A DNA stretch of 42,342 nt from Comamonadaceae bacterium (GTDB taxonomy: Bacteria; Pseudomonadota; Gammaproteobacteria; Burkholderiales; Burkholderiaceae_C), in NCBI GenBank assembly GCA_947447355.1, contig CANFJF010000032.1:1-42342 (forward strand), in the 5' to 3' direction. Made by a program: the position numbers and the translations under genes. Of the stretch, positions 1 through 8,923 are shown in pieces (the stretch's first letter is position 1; every line of letters starts with the position of its first letter). The notes under the pieces were generated by a model. It saw nothing but the letters and a program-made list of their open reading frames with translations. It was not told the origin of the DNA and did no database searches.

Positions 1-515
1 CCTTCAAAATCAATCGTCACGCGGTCGTTATCTTGCGCGGCAACATCCATCGCGCGCTGGGCAAAAGTACGGCGCTGCTTGCGTAGGATATCCAGTGTTT
101 TGTCGATGGCGCCATCGGTGACTTCAGCACTGACTTTCGCCACTTCTGCACCAGACAGGTCACCGATTTTGACGTCTGGGTAGACTTCAAACACAGCGTC
201 AAACAGCAAGTCACCTTCTGGGGCACCTTCTTTTTCGCTGATACGCGGCTGGCCGGCCACGCGCAGTTTGGCTTCATTAGCAGCTGCCGAAAAAGCCTCG
301 CCCACCTTGTCGTTCATCACTTCGTAATGAACTGAATAACCGTAGCGCTGGGCCACGACATTCATCGGTACTTTGCCTGGACGGAAACCGTCCATCTTGA
401 CCGTGCGAGCCAAGCGCTTGAGGCGCACATCGACTTCGGACTGGATGGTGTTGACGGGCAGCGTCAACGTCATTTTGCGTTCCAGCTTTTCAAGCGTTTC
501 TACAGTCACGGCCAT
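1..515 (-). CDS. tig: Trigger factor, N-terminal part (cut by window edge)
   Basis: Ribosome-associated peptidyl-prolyl isomerase and chaperone that meets nascent chains at the exit tunnel. The reverse strand starts with ATG at 515, preceded by an AGGAGA ribosome site, and reads MAVTVETLEKLERKMTLTLP. The ribosome-docking signature GFRPGKVP of trigger factors follows near residue 45. About 171 codons are visible and stay open to the window edge; the last residues (TIDFEG) are the beginning of the FKBP-type domain. In many proteobacteria clpP and clpX lie downstream of tig, which would be outside the window to the left. Identification is firm; only the C-terminal domains cannot be seen. Confidence 0.95.
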   Translation of the reverse strand, partial: MAVTVETLEKLERKMTLTLPVNTIQSEVDVRLKRLARTVKMDGFRPGKVPMNVVAQRYGYSVHYEVMNDKVGEAFSAAANEAKLRVAGQPRISEKEGAPEGDLLFDAVFEVYPDVKIGDLSGAEVAKVSAEVTDGAIDKTLDILRKQRRTFAQRAMDVAAQDNDRVTIDFE

Positions 516-589
516 GATCTTCTCCTAATATGCAGCTTGGTAATGAGCAGTCAGCGCCTTGAAACAAGACGGTGCTGCCCGTAAAAGTG

Positions 590-676
590 TGGTGCGGAGA
601 GCCGGACTCGAACCGGCACATCCTTGCGGACGTCAGGACCTAAACCTGGTGCGTCTACCAATTTCGCCATCCCCGC
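590..676 (-). tRNA. tRNA-Leu (anticodon UAG)
   Basis: The reverse strand starts GCGGGGA and ends TCTCCGC plus ACCA, giving a seven-pair acceptor stem with G-U pairs. The D-arm has the usual AAATTGGTAGACGC form, the anticodon loop is TTTAGGT (anticodon TAG), a class II long variable arm follows, and the T-arm carries GGTTCGAGTCC. CCA is encoded (590-592). The long variable arm and the anticodon both indicate leucine. It sits alone between tig and the RND operon. Confidence 0.96.
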
Positions 677-799
677 GCCTAAACTAAAAAACGGAAATCA
701 ACTGCCCTCTGCGCTTGCATGTTAGAGCTTGCTAATTCCCGTTTGAAATCGGCTAACTTTCTATTTTAGCCTGTAACCAGAGGCCTTCTCTGCAACCCC

Positions 800-3700
800 T
801 CAAGTCGACACCGGGCTTTCGCGTTTGACGCGAAAGCAAGCGGCATACATCGCAGGCAAAGCCAGCAGCGTCAGCACGGTGGCGACGATCAAGCCGCCCA
901 TGATGGCGACCGCCATCGGGCCCCAGAAGACGCTGCGCGACAGCGGGATCATTGCCAGCACGGCTGCAGCGGCGGTCAGCACAATCGGCCGCAAACGCCG
1001 CACGGCTGACTCAACAATCGCGTCCCAAGCCGGCACCCCACGGCCACGGTCTTGCTCGATTTGGTCAATCAAAATAACCGAGTTGCGCTGAATCATGCCC
1101 ATCAGCGCAATCACACCCAGCAAGGCCACAAAACCAAACGGCCGGCCCAGCAGCAGCAAGGCGCCGGCCACCCCGGCGATGCCCATCGGCCCGGTGATGA
1201 AGACCAGCAAGGCGCGGCTGAAGCTGTGCAACTGCAGCATCAACAAAGTGAAGGTCAAAAACAGCATGACCGGAATGCCGGCCGCGATCGACGCCGAGCC
1301 CTTGCTGCTTTCTTCCACGGCCCCAGCTACTTCAATGCGGTAGCCGCCAAAACCTTGGTTCTGCCAACGGCGCTCTAAGTCCTTCAGCGCTGGCAGCAGT
1401 TCCGCCGTCACGGTGGCCCCCTGCATACCCTCGACAACATCACCCTGCACGGTGATGGCGTAGTCGCGGTTTTCGCGCCACATCACACCCGGTTCCCAGG
1501 CCAGCACCGGCTTGGCGATTTGCGTCAACGGGATCGACTTGCCGGAGGCCGTCGGGACATAAGCGTTGCCCATGTCGCTGATGGCGCTGCGCTCCTCCAG
1601 AGGCTGGCGCACCACAATGTCAATCAGCTTGTCGCCGTCCCTGAACTGCCCGACAGGCGTGCCGCTCAACACCATGCGCGAGGCCTGCGCAATTGACTGG
1701 CTGCTAACCCCAAGCGCGCGGGCCTTGGCTTGATCAACTTCTAACCGCACCACTTTGACCGACTCATTCCAGTTGTCATTGACGCCGCGCGTGTGGCTGT
1801 TCTCGCGCATCACAGCCTTGACTTCATCGGCGCGGGAACGTAACACCAACGGGTCAACGCCAACAACACGAAACTGCACCGGGTACGGCACAGGCGGACC
1901 GTTCGGCAACAGCTTGACGCGGCCACGCACCTCCGGGAATTCGGTCGCCAGCAACGCCGGCAACTTGATACGCAAGGACTCGCGCCGCTTCAAGTCTTCC
2001 GGCACCACGATGAACTGCGTCACATTGGTTTGCGGAAAGACCTGATCCAGCGGCAGGTAAAAACGCGGCACACCCGAACCGACCCAAGCACTCACCGTGC
2101 TCACGCCGGTCTCTTGCATCAAGCGCTGTTCGACCCGCTTAGCCGTCACCTCATTGGCGGCAAACGAGGTCCCTTCAGGGAACCAGATGTCGACCAGAAT
2201 TTCAGGCCGGCTGGAGTCCGGAAAGAACTGTTGCTGCACCTGGCCCATGCCGACAATGCCCAACGCAAACGTCAGCAACGTGGCACCGATAGTCAGCCAG
2301 CGATACTCAACACACCAGTTCACAGCACGGCGAAAGGTGTTGTAAAACGGCGTGTCAAAATGCTCATGCTGAGCAGCTTGACCAGCCACCACAGGCCTAG
2401 ATTTAAGCAGCAAGGTGCCGAGGTAAGGGACGAAATAAACCGACACGATCCAGCTCAACACCAGCGCGATCACGGTCACCGCAAAAATCGCAAAGGTGTA
2501 CTCCCCCGTGACGGATTTAGCCAAGCCAATCGGCAAGAAGCCAACGGCTGTGATCAAGGTGCCGGTCAACATCGGCATGGCCGTGACTTCATACGCGAAG
2601 GTGGCCGCGCGCACTTTGTCGTAACCCTCTTCCATTTTTCGGACCATCATTTCCACCGCAATGATGGCGTCGTCGACCAACAAACCCAGCGCGATGATGA
2701 GCGAGCCCAGCGATATTTTGTGCAGCCCAATATTCCAGTAGTTCATGGCCAAAAACGTCATCGCCAACACCAGCGGAATCGTGATACCGACCACCAGACC
2801 CGGCCGCATGTCGATGTAATAACGCCGCCACAGTGGCAGCGCCGCCGCATTTGCGCGCTTGTGCAGACCCAGGCTGATAAAGCTAACCGCCAACACGATC
2901 AACACAGCCTCAATCAGCACACCCACAAACTCGTTGACGGAGCTGATCACCGCCTTGGGTTGGTCTTGAATTTGCACCAGTTTGACCCCAGCGGGTAGGC
3001 TGGCGTCAAGCTGGCTGCGCAATTGTTTAAGAGATTTCCCAAGCGCAATGATGTCGCCGCCCTTGGTCATCGACACGCCTAGGGCGATCACTTCTTGGCC
3101 TTGATGACGCACCTTGATGGCGGGCGGATCGATATAGCCGCGCTTGATGTCAGCAATGTCACCCAGCCGCAACTGGTTGCCGGAACTGCCGCGAATCGGC
3201 ATCGCCTTGAGTTGCTCCACCGCTTCAAACTGCCCTGCCACACGAACCGGCAAAGCGTCTAGCGGTGTTTGCACCGTGCCGGCAGACTCCACCGTGTTTT
3301 GCTGGTTCATCTGCGCCAGCACTTGATTCAGGTCCAGACCCAACTGGGTTTGCTTGCGCGACATTTCGACGAATATTTTCTCGTCCTGCACGCCAAAGAG
3401 TTCGACCTTCGCGACGTTCGGGACACGCAGCAATTGTTGCCTGACGTCGTCGGCAAGGGTCTTGACTTCAGCGTAGCTAAAACCATCAGACTCCAGCGCG
3501 TAAATCACGCCATACACATCGCCAAAATCGTCGTTGAAAAAAGGCCCCTGCACACCTGACGGCAAAGTGCTGCGCATGTCGCCAATTTTTTTACGGACGG
3601 AATACCAAACGTTGGCCACCTCGCTAGCCTTGGAGGAATCCTTGATCTGAAAAATGATCTGCGATTCGCCCGGTTTGGAGTAGCTGCGGATCTTGTCGGC

Positions 3701-3937
3701 ATAAGGAACTTCTTGCAGCGTGCGCTCGATTTTGTCCGTGACCTGCTCAGCCATTTGCTGCGCGGTCGCGCCCGGCCAGTAGCTGCGCACCACCATCGCC
3801 CGAAAGGTAAACGGCGGGTCTTCATCCTGGCCCAGCTGAAAATATGAGGCCAGCCCGAACACCATCAACACCACCATCAGGTAGCGTGTGAGCGCCGGAT
3901 GCTCTAGCGCCCAGCGCGATAAATTAAAAGTTGTCAT
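800..3937 (-). CDS. RND-family efflux pump, inner-membrane permease (AcrB/MdtB-like)
   Basis: Proton-driven tripartite efflux permease of 1045 aa, the usual size for the hydrophobe/amphiphile RND family. The N-terminal cytoplasmic segment and first membrane helix (ALTRYLMVVLMVFGLASY) are followed by the first large periplasmic loop. The transmembrane IV motif LGLLVDDAIIAVEMM carries the paired Asp residues of the proton relay near residue 420. A second periplasmic loop follows, then a terminal helix bundle (GVIALMGMIQRNSVILIDQIE). It starts 7 bp after the stop of the adaptor gene (3945..5078), so the two are one operon. No outer-membrane channel gene lies within the window; the pump probably borrows a TolC-like protein. 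Substrate unknown. Confidence 0.93.
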   Translation of the reverse strand: MTTFNLSRWALEHPALTRYLMVVLMVFGLASYFQLGQDEDPPFTFRAMVVRSYWPGATAQQMAEQVTDKIERTLQEVPYADKIRSYSKPGESQIIFQIKDSSKASEVANVWYSVRKKIGDMRSTLPSGVQGPFFNDDFGDVYGVIYALESDGFSYAEVKTLADDVRQQLLRVPNVAKVELFGVQDEKIFVEMSRKQTQLGLDLNQVLAQMNQQNTVESAGTVQTPLDALPVRVAGQFEAVEQLKAMPIRGSSGNQLRLGDIADIKRGYIDPPAIKVRHQGQEVIALGVSMTKGGDIIALGKSLKQLRSQLDASLPAGVKLVQIQDQPKAVISSVNEFVGVLIEAVLIVLAVSFISLGLHKRANAAALPLWRRYYIDMRPGLVVGITIPLVLAMTFLAMNYWNIGLHKISLGSLIIALGLLVDDAIIAVEMMVRKMEEGYDKVRAATFAYEVTAMPMLTGTLITAVGFLPIGLAKSVTGEYTFAIFAVTVIALVLSWIVSVYFVPYLGTLLLKSRPVVAGQAAQHEHFDTPFYNTFRRAVNWCVEYRWLTIGATLLTFALGIVGMGQVQQQFFPDSSRPEILVDIWFPEGTSFAANEVTAKRVEQRLMQETGVSTVSAWVGSGVPRFYLPLDQVFPQTNVTQFIVVPEDLKRRESLRIKLPALLATEFPEVRGRVKLLPNGPPVPYPVQFRVVGVDPLVLRSRADEVKAVMRENSHTRGVNDNWNESVKVVRLEVDQAKARALGVSSQSIAQASRMVLSGTPVGQFRDGDKLIDIVVRQPLEERSAISDMGNAYVPTASGKSIPLTQIAKPVLAWEPGVMWRENRDYAITVQGDVVEGMQGATVTAELLPALKDLERRWQNQGFGGYRIEVAGAVEESSKGSASIAAGIPVMLFLTFTLLMLQLHSFSRALLVFITGPMGIAGVAGALLLLGRPFGFVALLGVIALMGMIQRNSVILIDQIEQDRGRGVPAWDAIVESAVRRLRPIVLTAAAAVLAMIPLSRSVFWGPMAVAIMGGLIVATVLTLLALPAMYAACFRVKRESPVST
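815..837. repeat. Perfect 9-bp hairpin inside the 3' end of the RND gene
   Basis: GCTTTCGCG at 815-823 and its exact reverse complement at 829-837 flank a five-base loop. The element lies in the last codons of the RND gene. There is no T-run behind it on either strand, so it is not a classical intrinsic terminator. It could be a 3' stabilising hairpin or chance. Confidence 0.5.
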
Positions 3938-3944
3938 TCTGGGC

Positions 3945-5078
3945 TCACTTGGCTGCGGGCGGGGTCGCTGGCGCGTTCAGCATAGCGCCACCCTTAGGCT
4001 GGTACAGCGTGACCTTTTGCCCGGCAGACAAGACGTGCACGCCTGCGCTGACCACCTGCATGCCCGGCTCCAGACCGGCTGCCACCACCGCTTCGTTGCC
4101 GTCGGCTGTGGCAATTTTCACCGCTTGTGAGCGCAGCGTCATGCTGGCTGGGTCCAACAACCACACCGCTGTGCCCGGCCCTTCTTGGCGCAAAGCCGAC
4201 GTTGGCAGCTTGATGACTTGTTTCCCCTGCAAACCAGCGCCGGACGTAGCAGTACTGGACACATTCACCGTGGCACCGAGAGCCGGTGACTTCTGGTTTC
4301 CAGACAATGCCACCTTGACCTGAAATGTTCGGGTGACCGGGTCGGCGCTGGCTGACACCTCACGCACCACACCGCTCAGCTCGGTGTTTTCTGGCCAAAC
4401 TTTCACGCGCATCTTGAGACCCGGTTGCATAGACACCAAGCGGTCTTCCGGCACTGCAAAAACAGCATCGCGATCACCCTCGGCAGCAATCCGAAAAACC
4501 GGCGTTCCAGCGGCAACCACTTGTCCCACCTCCGCTTCAACGGCGGTGACGACACCTGCCACATTGGCCACCAACACGGCATAACTGGCTTGATTGCTTT
4601 GAGTCATCAATTGCGATTGCGCCTGATCCAGCTGCGCTTGGGAGGCTTTGAGCGTCGCCTCCCGCCGCTCCAGCTCTGCTGGGCTGATGAAGCTTTGTTC
4701 GCGCAAGTCTCTGTAGCGCTTGAACTCTGCGGCGGCCAAATCTCGATTCGTCAAGGCAGCGGCGGTTTGAGACCGAGCGGCATCGACCGCGAGTTTGTAG
4801 TCTTGCGAATCCAGCTGCGCCAGCACTTGACCGAACTTGACGCGCTGGCCCAGTTCAGCCTGCCGCGTGATGATCTTGCCACCCACTCTGAAAGCCAATC
4901 GAGCTTCTACACGCGCCCTCACCTCCCCTGCATACTCAGTATCAGTGTGGAAAGTGTCCAAGCCCACCGTCAATACCTTGACGGCGCGCACGGGTTCGTC
5001 GGTCGGTCGTGGCTTAGAGCAAGCACTGAGAACAAGTGAAATAGCCGCAAGAGCGGCGACAAATATCATTTTTTTCAT
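3945..5078 (-). CDS. RND efflux membrane-fusion (periplasmic adaptor) lipoprotein
   Basis: Adaptor of 377 aa that links an RND pump to the outer-membrane channel. The signal peptide (MKKMIFVAALAAISLVLSAC) ends in a lipobox, LSAC, so the mature protein should be anchored through a lipidated Cys. Then come a beta-barrel/lipoyl half (YAGEVRARVEARLAFRVGGKI), a helical hairpin rich in Ala/Gln (about residues 95-165), the second lipoyl half (ANVAGVVTAVEAEVGQVVAAGTPVF), and the membrane-proximal C-terminus. It is the first gene of the minus-strand operon with the pump. A degenerate dyad upstream (5126-5149) may be its operator; no regulator gene is adjacent. Confidence 0.92.
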   Translation of the reverse strand: MKKMIFVAALAAISLVLSACSKPRPTDEPVRAVKVLTVGLDTFHTDTEYAGEVRARVEARLAFRVGGKIITRQAELGQRVKFGQVLAQLDSQDYKLAVDAARSQTAAALTNRDLAAAEFKRYRDLREQSFISPAELERREATLKASQAQLDQAQSQLMTQSNQASYAVLVANVAGVVTAVEAEVGQVVAAGTPVFRIAAEGDRDAVFAVPEDRLVSMQPGLKMRVKVWPENTELSGVVREVSASADPVTRTFQVKVALSGNQKSPALGATVNVSSTATSGAGLQGKQVIKLPTSALRQEGPGTAVWLLDPASMTLRSQAVKIATADGNEAVVAAGLEPGMQVVSAGVHVLSAGQKVTLYQPKGGAMLNAPATPPAAK

Positions 5079-5125
5079 GGAAGGAAAGGCTCACGTGCTG
5101 ACTGTGCAAAATAGCTGGAATTCTT

Positions 5126-5149
5126 ATTAATGACTGAGCGGTTAGTAAT
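5126..5149. promoter_or_regulatory. Possible TetR-type operator between the efflux operon and hpnC
   Basis: The 24 bases ATTAATGACTGAGCGGTTAG plus TAAT form an imperfect dyad; 16 of 24 positions agree with their reverse complement. It lies about 50 bp before the adaptor start. Pseudo-symmetric GACTGA/GGTTAGT-type sites of this size are common for TetR repressors of RND pumps, but no tetR gene is next to it here. Function is inferred from position and symmetry only. Confidence 0.35.
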
Positions 5150-5189
5150 CTAAAAGAAGCCGTTGGCATTGTCAAGCGAAAATCGCGCC

Positions 5190-6011
5190 ATGAATGGTGT
5201 TGAGCATTACGAAAATTTCCCTGTGGCGTCACTGCTTTGCCCGGCCCGGTTTCGGCCGCCGATTGCGGCGATTTACCACTTCGCCCGCACCGCCGACGAC
5301 ATCGCGGACGAAGGCAACGCCACCCCGTCAGAACGACTGGCTGACTTGACCGCTTACCGGGCAGACCTGAACGCAGCCAGTCAGGGCCAAGCCGTCTCAA
5401 ACCGCTGGACAGGCGTCTTTGCTGCCCTCGGCCCGATGCTGCAGCAGTGGCAATTACCGCTGCCCCTGTTCATCGACCTGCTGAGTGCATTCGAGCAAGA
5501 CATCGTTAAAACGCGCTATGCCAACCAAGCCGAGTTGCTGGACTACTGCCGCCGCTCTGCCAACCCGATCGGGCGTTTGTTGCTGCACCTTTACGGGGTG
5601 CAAGACGCTAGAGCCTTGACGCAAAGCGACTGCATTTGCACGGCGCTGCAGCTGGTCAACTTCTGGCAAGACCTGAGCGAAGATATTCCGCGCGGCCGCA
5701 TTTACCTGCCTGCGGACATGCAAGTCAAACACGACGTGACCGAAGCCGAGTTGCTCAGCCAGCACATCTCAAGCAACACCCGCGCTTTGGTGGCCGACAG
5801 CGTCGACTGGGCCCGCCAGCTCATGCGGCAAGGCGCACCGCTGGTCCAACAGGTCCCCGGCCGGGCCGGCTGGGAGCTGCGGCTGGTGGTGCAAGGCGGT
5901 TTGCGCATAGCCGAGCGCATTGAACAACTGGACTTTGCCACCTTGCAGCAGCGGCCCGTCATTGGCAAACGCGATGCGCTGGTGATGGCCTTGCGCACGC
6001 TCTGGATGTAG
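5190..6011 (+). CDS. hpnC: Hydroxysqualene synthase HpnC (squalene/phytoene synthase family)
   Basis: Converts presqualene diphosphate to hydroxysqualene in the bacterial three-enzyme route to squalene. The protein, 273 aa from ATG 5190, begins MNGVEHYENFPVASLL, typical of HpnC. The two Asp-rich diphosphate/Mg sites are visible: ARTADDIADEG near residue 40 and DLSEDIPRGRIYLP near residue 165. An in-frame TTG at 5163 would add nine residues, but the ATG gives the usual HpnC N-terminus. hpnD follows after 58 bp and hpnE directly after that, so the three are read as one unit. Upstream the efflux operon diverges. No squalene-hopene cyclase is in the window. Confidence 0.92.
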   Translation: MNGVEHYENFPVASLLCPARFRPPIAAIYHFARTADDIADEGNATPSERLADLTAYRADLNAASQGQAVSNRWTGVFAALGPMLQQWQLPLPLFIDLLSAFEQDIVKTRYANQAELLDYCRRSANPIGRLLLHLYGVQDARALTQSDCICTALQLVNFWQDLSEDIPRGRIYLPADMQVKHDVTEAELLSQHISSNTRALVADSVDWARQLMRQGAPLVQQVPGRAGWELRLVVQGGLRIAERIEQLDFATLQQRPVIGKRDALVMALRTLWM

Positions 6012-6069
6012 CCAACATCTAGCCCACATTCAGACAGCAAACAGCCCCGCTTGCAGCGACAATCTCGGC

Positions 6070-6912
6070 ATGAATCCAGAGCAGTACGTCCAGCAAAAAG
6101 CCGCGGCCTCCGGCAGCAGCTTTTATTACGCCTTCCTCTTTTTGCCCAAAGAAAGGCGCGCAGCCATTACCGCCTTTTATGCGTTTTGCCGCGAAGTCGA
6201 TGACGTGGTCGACGAAGTCACAGACCCCGGCGTGGCCGGCACCAAACTCGCTTGGTGGCAATCTGAGGTCGCCAAAGCCTTTGCCGGCAACCCATCGCAC
6301 CCGGTCATGAAAGCCCTGATGCCCTGCGCCGCCCAGTACGGTATTGAAGCGCGGCACTTGCTCGCCGTCATCGAAGGCTGCCAGATGGACTTGGTGCAAA
6401 ACCGCTTCCTCGACTACACCGCCTTGAAGCAGTATTGCCACTTGGTGGCCGGCGAGGTCGGCGAAGTCGCGGCCCGCATCTTTGGCCAGACCGAGGCCAG
6501 CACCACGGCCTATGCGCACAAGCTCGGGCTGGCGTTTCAGCTCACCAACATCATTCGTGATGTCGGCGAGGACGCCCTGCGCGGCCGCATTTACCTGCCC
6601 ATGAGTGAGCTGCAGCAGTTCGATGTCAAAGCCCATGAAATCCTGAATCGCCAATATTCCGAGCGCTTCACCGCGTTGATGGCGTTCCAAACCGAACGCG
6701 CTCTGGCCCTCTACGACGAGGCCTTGACCCTGCTGCCCGCCGCAGACCGACGCGCCCAAAAACCAGGACTCATGATGGCCAGCATTTACCGCACCTTGCT
6801 GCGCGAAATCCAAGCCGACGGTTACAAAGTGCTGCACCAACGCGTCAGCCTGACACCGTTGCGCAAGTTCTGGTTAGCTTGGAAAACCCAGGCCTTCGGC
6901 ACCATGGCTTGA
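6070..6912 (+). CDS. hpnD: Presqualene diphosphate synthase HpnD
   Basis: Condenses two farnesyl diphosphates to presqualene diphosphate, the first step of the hopanoid branch. It is 280 aa long, a normal size for the family. It shows FYYAFLFLPKERRAAI, the first Asp-rich site CREVDDVVDEV (about residue 40) and the second, NIIRDVGEDALRGRIYLP (about residue 165). The C-terminus LTPLRKFWLAWKT is typical of HpnD. It lies between hpnC and hpnE; its TGA stop is followed two bases later by the hpnE ATG, which suggests translational coupling. Confidence 0.94.
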   Translation: MNPEQYVQQKAAASGSSFYYAFLFLPKERRAAITAFYAFCREVDDVVDEVTDPGVAGTKLAWWQSEVAKAFAGNPSHPVMKALMPCAAQYGIEARHLLAVIEGCQMDLVQNRFLDYTALKQYCHLVAGEVGEVAARIFGQTEASTTAYAHKLGLAFQLTNIIRDVGEDALRGRIYLPMSELQQFDVKAHEILNRQYSERFTALMAFQTERALALYDEALTLLPAADRRAQKPGLMMASIYRTLLREIQADGYKVLHQRVSLTPLRKFWLAWKTQAFGTMA

Positions 6913-6914
6913 GA

Positions 6915-8246
6915 ATGAAAGTCGCTGTGGTGGGAGCAGGTTGGGCCGGTTGCGCGGCTGCCGTCGAGGCCACCCAACGCGGGCACGACGTCATGCTGTT
7001 TGAAAGTGCACGCATCGCCGGCGGTAGAGCCCGGCGCGTTGAAACCACTGTTGACGGTCAGCCGCTGCAAATCGACAACGGCCAGCACATTTTGATCGGC
7101 GCTTATGCCGAGACCTTGCGCCTGATGACCACACTCGGCGTTGACACCGCCACCAGCTTCTTGCGCTTACCGTTGCGTTTGCAATTCCCAGATGGCGATG
7201 GACTCAATTTTCCGGATTGGCGGGTTCCTGCGGCCGTGCAAGCGGTCTTCGGTATTCTGGGCGCGCGCGGCTGGGCCTGGCAAGACAAATGGTCGCTGCT
7301 GCGAGTTGCGCGACGCTGGCAGGCTGGCGGTTTTAAATGCCCGGCCAACATGTCGGTGGCAACGCTGTGCGTGGGACTGTCGCCGCGTGCCATGGCGGGG
7401 CTGATCGAGCCGCTCTGTGTGTCAGCCCTGAACACCCCGGCCGAGCGCGCCAGTGCGCAGGTTTTTTTACGCGTCATACAAGACGCGCTGTTCAGCCAAG
7501 TGGGCGCCTCAGACCTGCTGCTGCCGCGCACAGACCTCAGCACCCTGCTACCCGATGCGGCCTTGAGATGGCTCACACAACACGGCCCTGCGCCACGGCT
7601 TGGCGTTCGCGTCGAAACACTGATGCACGATGCTGAAGGCTGGCAGATCAAGGTCAGAGGCAACGACGTGCACAGCAGCGCCGAAACATTTGAAGCAGTG
7701 ATCCTCGCCTGCCCAGCGACAGAGGCAGCTCGGTTGGTCGAGACGGCGACGACGCTGGAAAGCTCCAACGCGGAAAGCACCCGCTGGATGGCACTCGCCA
7801 ACAGCCTGCACTACGAAGCGCTGGCAACGGTCTACGCGCAAGTGAGCTCAGCCAACCGAAACGCAACGACAGCCTGCTTGTCGCAGCCGCTGCTGGCCTT
7901 GCCAAGCAGCCCCAACGAACCCGCCCAGTTTGTCTTTGACCGGGGCCAGCTCGGCGGCCCGACCGGGCTGCTGGCCTTCGTGGTCAGTGCCAGCCAAGGC
8001 GACACGGCGCAGATCAGCGCGCAGGTGCTGGCGCAAGGTCAGCGCCAGTTGGGTCTGCCGCTTGAACTGGTGAAAACCATCGTCGACAAACGCGCCACCT
8101 TTGCCTGCACACCCAGCTTGCAACGCCCTGGGGCGCAGATTGCCCCAGGCTTGCTGGCCTGCGGCGACTACATCGCCGGGCCCTACCCGGCAACGCTGGA
8201 AGGCGCCGTGCGTTCGGGTCTGCAAGCGGCCAAACTGCTAAGCTGA
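6915..8246 (+). CDS. hpnE: Hydroxysqualene dehydroxylase HpnE (FAD-dependent)
   Basis: FAD enzyme that removes the hydroxyl of hydroxysqualene to give squalene. The chosen ATG at 6915 gives MKVAVVGAGWAGCAAA, placing the GxGxxG dinucleotide-binding motif at the very N-terminus; a longer in-frame start at 6879 would run into hpnD and is unlikely. The product is 443 aa. The second FAD motif (FESARIAGGRARR) and the C-terminal amine-oxidase-type signature (LLACGDYIAGPYPATLEGAVRSGLQAA) are both present. It completes the hpnCDE set; cyclase and later hopanoid genes must be elsewhere. Confidence 0.93.
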   Translation: MKVAVVGAGWAGCAAAVEATQRGHDVMLFESARIAGGRARRVETTVDGQPLQIDNGQHILIGAYAETLRLMTTLGVDTATSFLRLPLRLQFPDGDGLNFPDWRVPAAVQAVFGILGARGWAWQDKWSLLRVARRWQAGGFKCPANMSVATLCVGLSPRAMAGLIEPLCVSALNTPAERASAQVFLRVIQDALFSQVGASDLLLPRTDLSTLLPDAALRWLTQHGPAPRLGVRVETLMHDAEGWQIKVRGNDVHSSAETFEAVILACPATEAARLVETATTLESSNAESTRWMALANSLHYEALATVYAQVSSANRNATTACLSQPLLALPSSPNEPAQFVFDRGQLGGPTGLLAFVVSASQGDTAQISAQVLAQGQRQLGLPLELVKTIVDKRATFACTPSLQRPGAQIAPGLLACGDYIAGPYPATLEGAVRSGLQAAKLLS

Positions 8247-8254
8247 AGCTCGGT

Positions 8255-8911
8255 TCAGTCGGTAGTCAAAGTTCGAGCCAATGTACGCACCTGCTGCTGA
8301 GCCGGACGCTTCAGGCAACGCTCCAGCCACTCGACGGTGCACGGATACGCCGCCAACATCTCCCGTGCGGAACGCACCCAAGCCAAGATCGACGCCACGG
8401 CAATGTCAGACACGGTGAAACGCTCACCGGCCAAGTAAGAGCGGGGTGCAGGGCCGGTGCCGCGCAAATGCTGTTCCAGCACCGCCAAGGGCACCATCAG
8501 CCGGCGTGTCGCTTCTTCAGCCAGCAGCGGCTTGCGCTTGTCTGCGGGCATGGCGACGGTGTGCATCAGCACCGTCAAAGCATCTTTTTCGCATTCCGTC
8601 ACCGACCAAAAAGTCCACCGCAAAATATCGGCCAACTCCGCCGGATTTTGAGCCGCCAAGCTGCTGCCATCTGCAGCCTTGAAACGCTCAGCCAAATACA
8701 GCGTGCAGGCCATGGACTCCCACACCAGCACGCCGTTGTCGTCAATTGCCGGAATATGGCCGTTCGGGTTGATCGCCAGGAACTCCGGCGTACGGGTCGC
8801 ACCGCCTTGGTAAGGCAACGGTACATGCTCGTAATCCAAACCCAGTTCATGGGCCACCCAGAGCGGGCGCGAAGCGCGTGAAGCGGCAATGCCGTATATC
8901 TTCAAAGTCAT
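8255..8911 (-). CDS. Glutathione S-transferase family protein
   Basis: A 218-aa protein with the thioredoxin-like N-terminal domain (MTLKIYGIAASRASRPLWVA) and the glutathione-contact region NPNGHIPAIDDNGVLVWESMA, in which the cis-Pro and the ES pair of the G-site are visible. An all-helical C-terminal domain follows (LAGERFTVSDIAVASILAWVR, the GST hydrophobic-core motif). The catalytic residue of the N-terminal domain is likely the Ser of SRAS. It starts 12 bp after the HAD gene stop and is probably cotranscribed with it. The substrate cannot be told from sequence. Confidence 0.9.
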   Translation of the reverse strand: MTLKIYGIAASRASRPLWVAHELGLDYEHVPLPYQGGATRTPEFLAINPNGHIPAIDDNGVLVWESMACTLYLAERFKAADGSSLAAQNPAELADILRWTFWSVTECEKDALTVLMHTVAMPADKRKPLLAEEATRRLMVPLAVLEQHLRGTGPAPRSYLAGERFTVSDIAVASILAWVRSAREMLAAYPCTVEWLERCLKRPAQQQVRTLARTLTTD

Positions 8912-8923
8912 GGTGTCTCGCTT

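Noticed and set aside
2030..2998. Long plus-strand open frame opposite the RND pump gene (322 codons)
   Set aside because: Antisense shadow of a well-defined RND gene; its composition is His/Gln/Arg-rich with no domain, and there is no ribosome site.
6019..6840. Minus-strand open frame of 273 codons opposite hpnD
   Set aside because: Antisense of a gene with intact HpnD motifs; no family features of its own.
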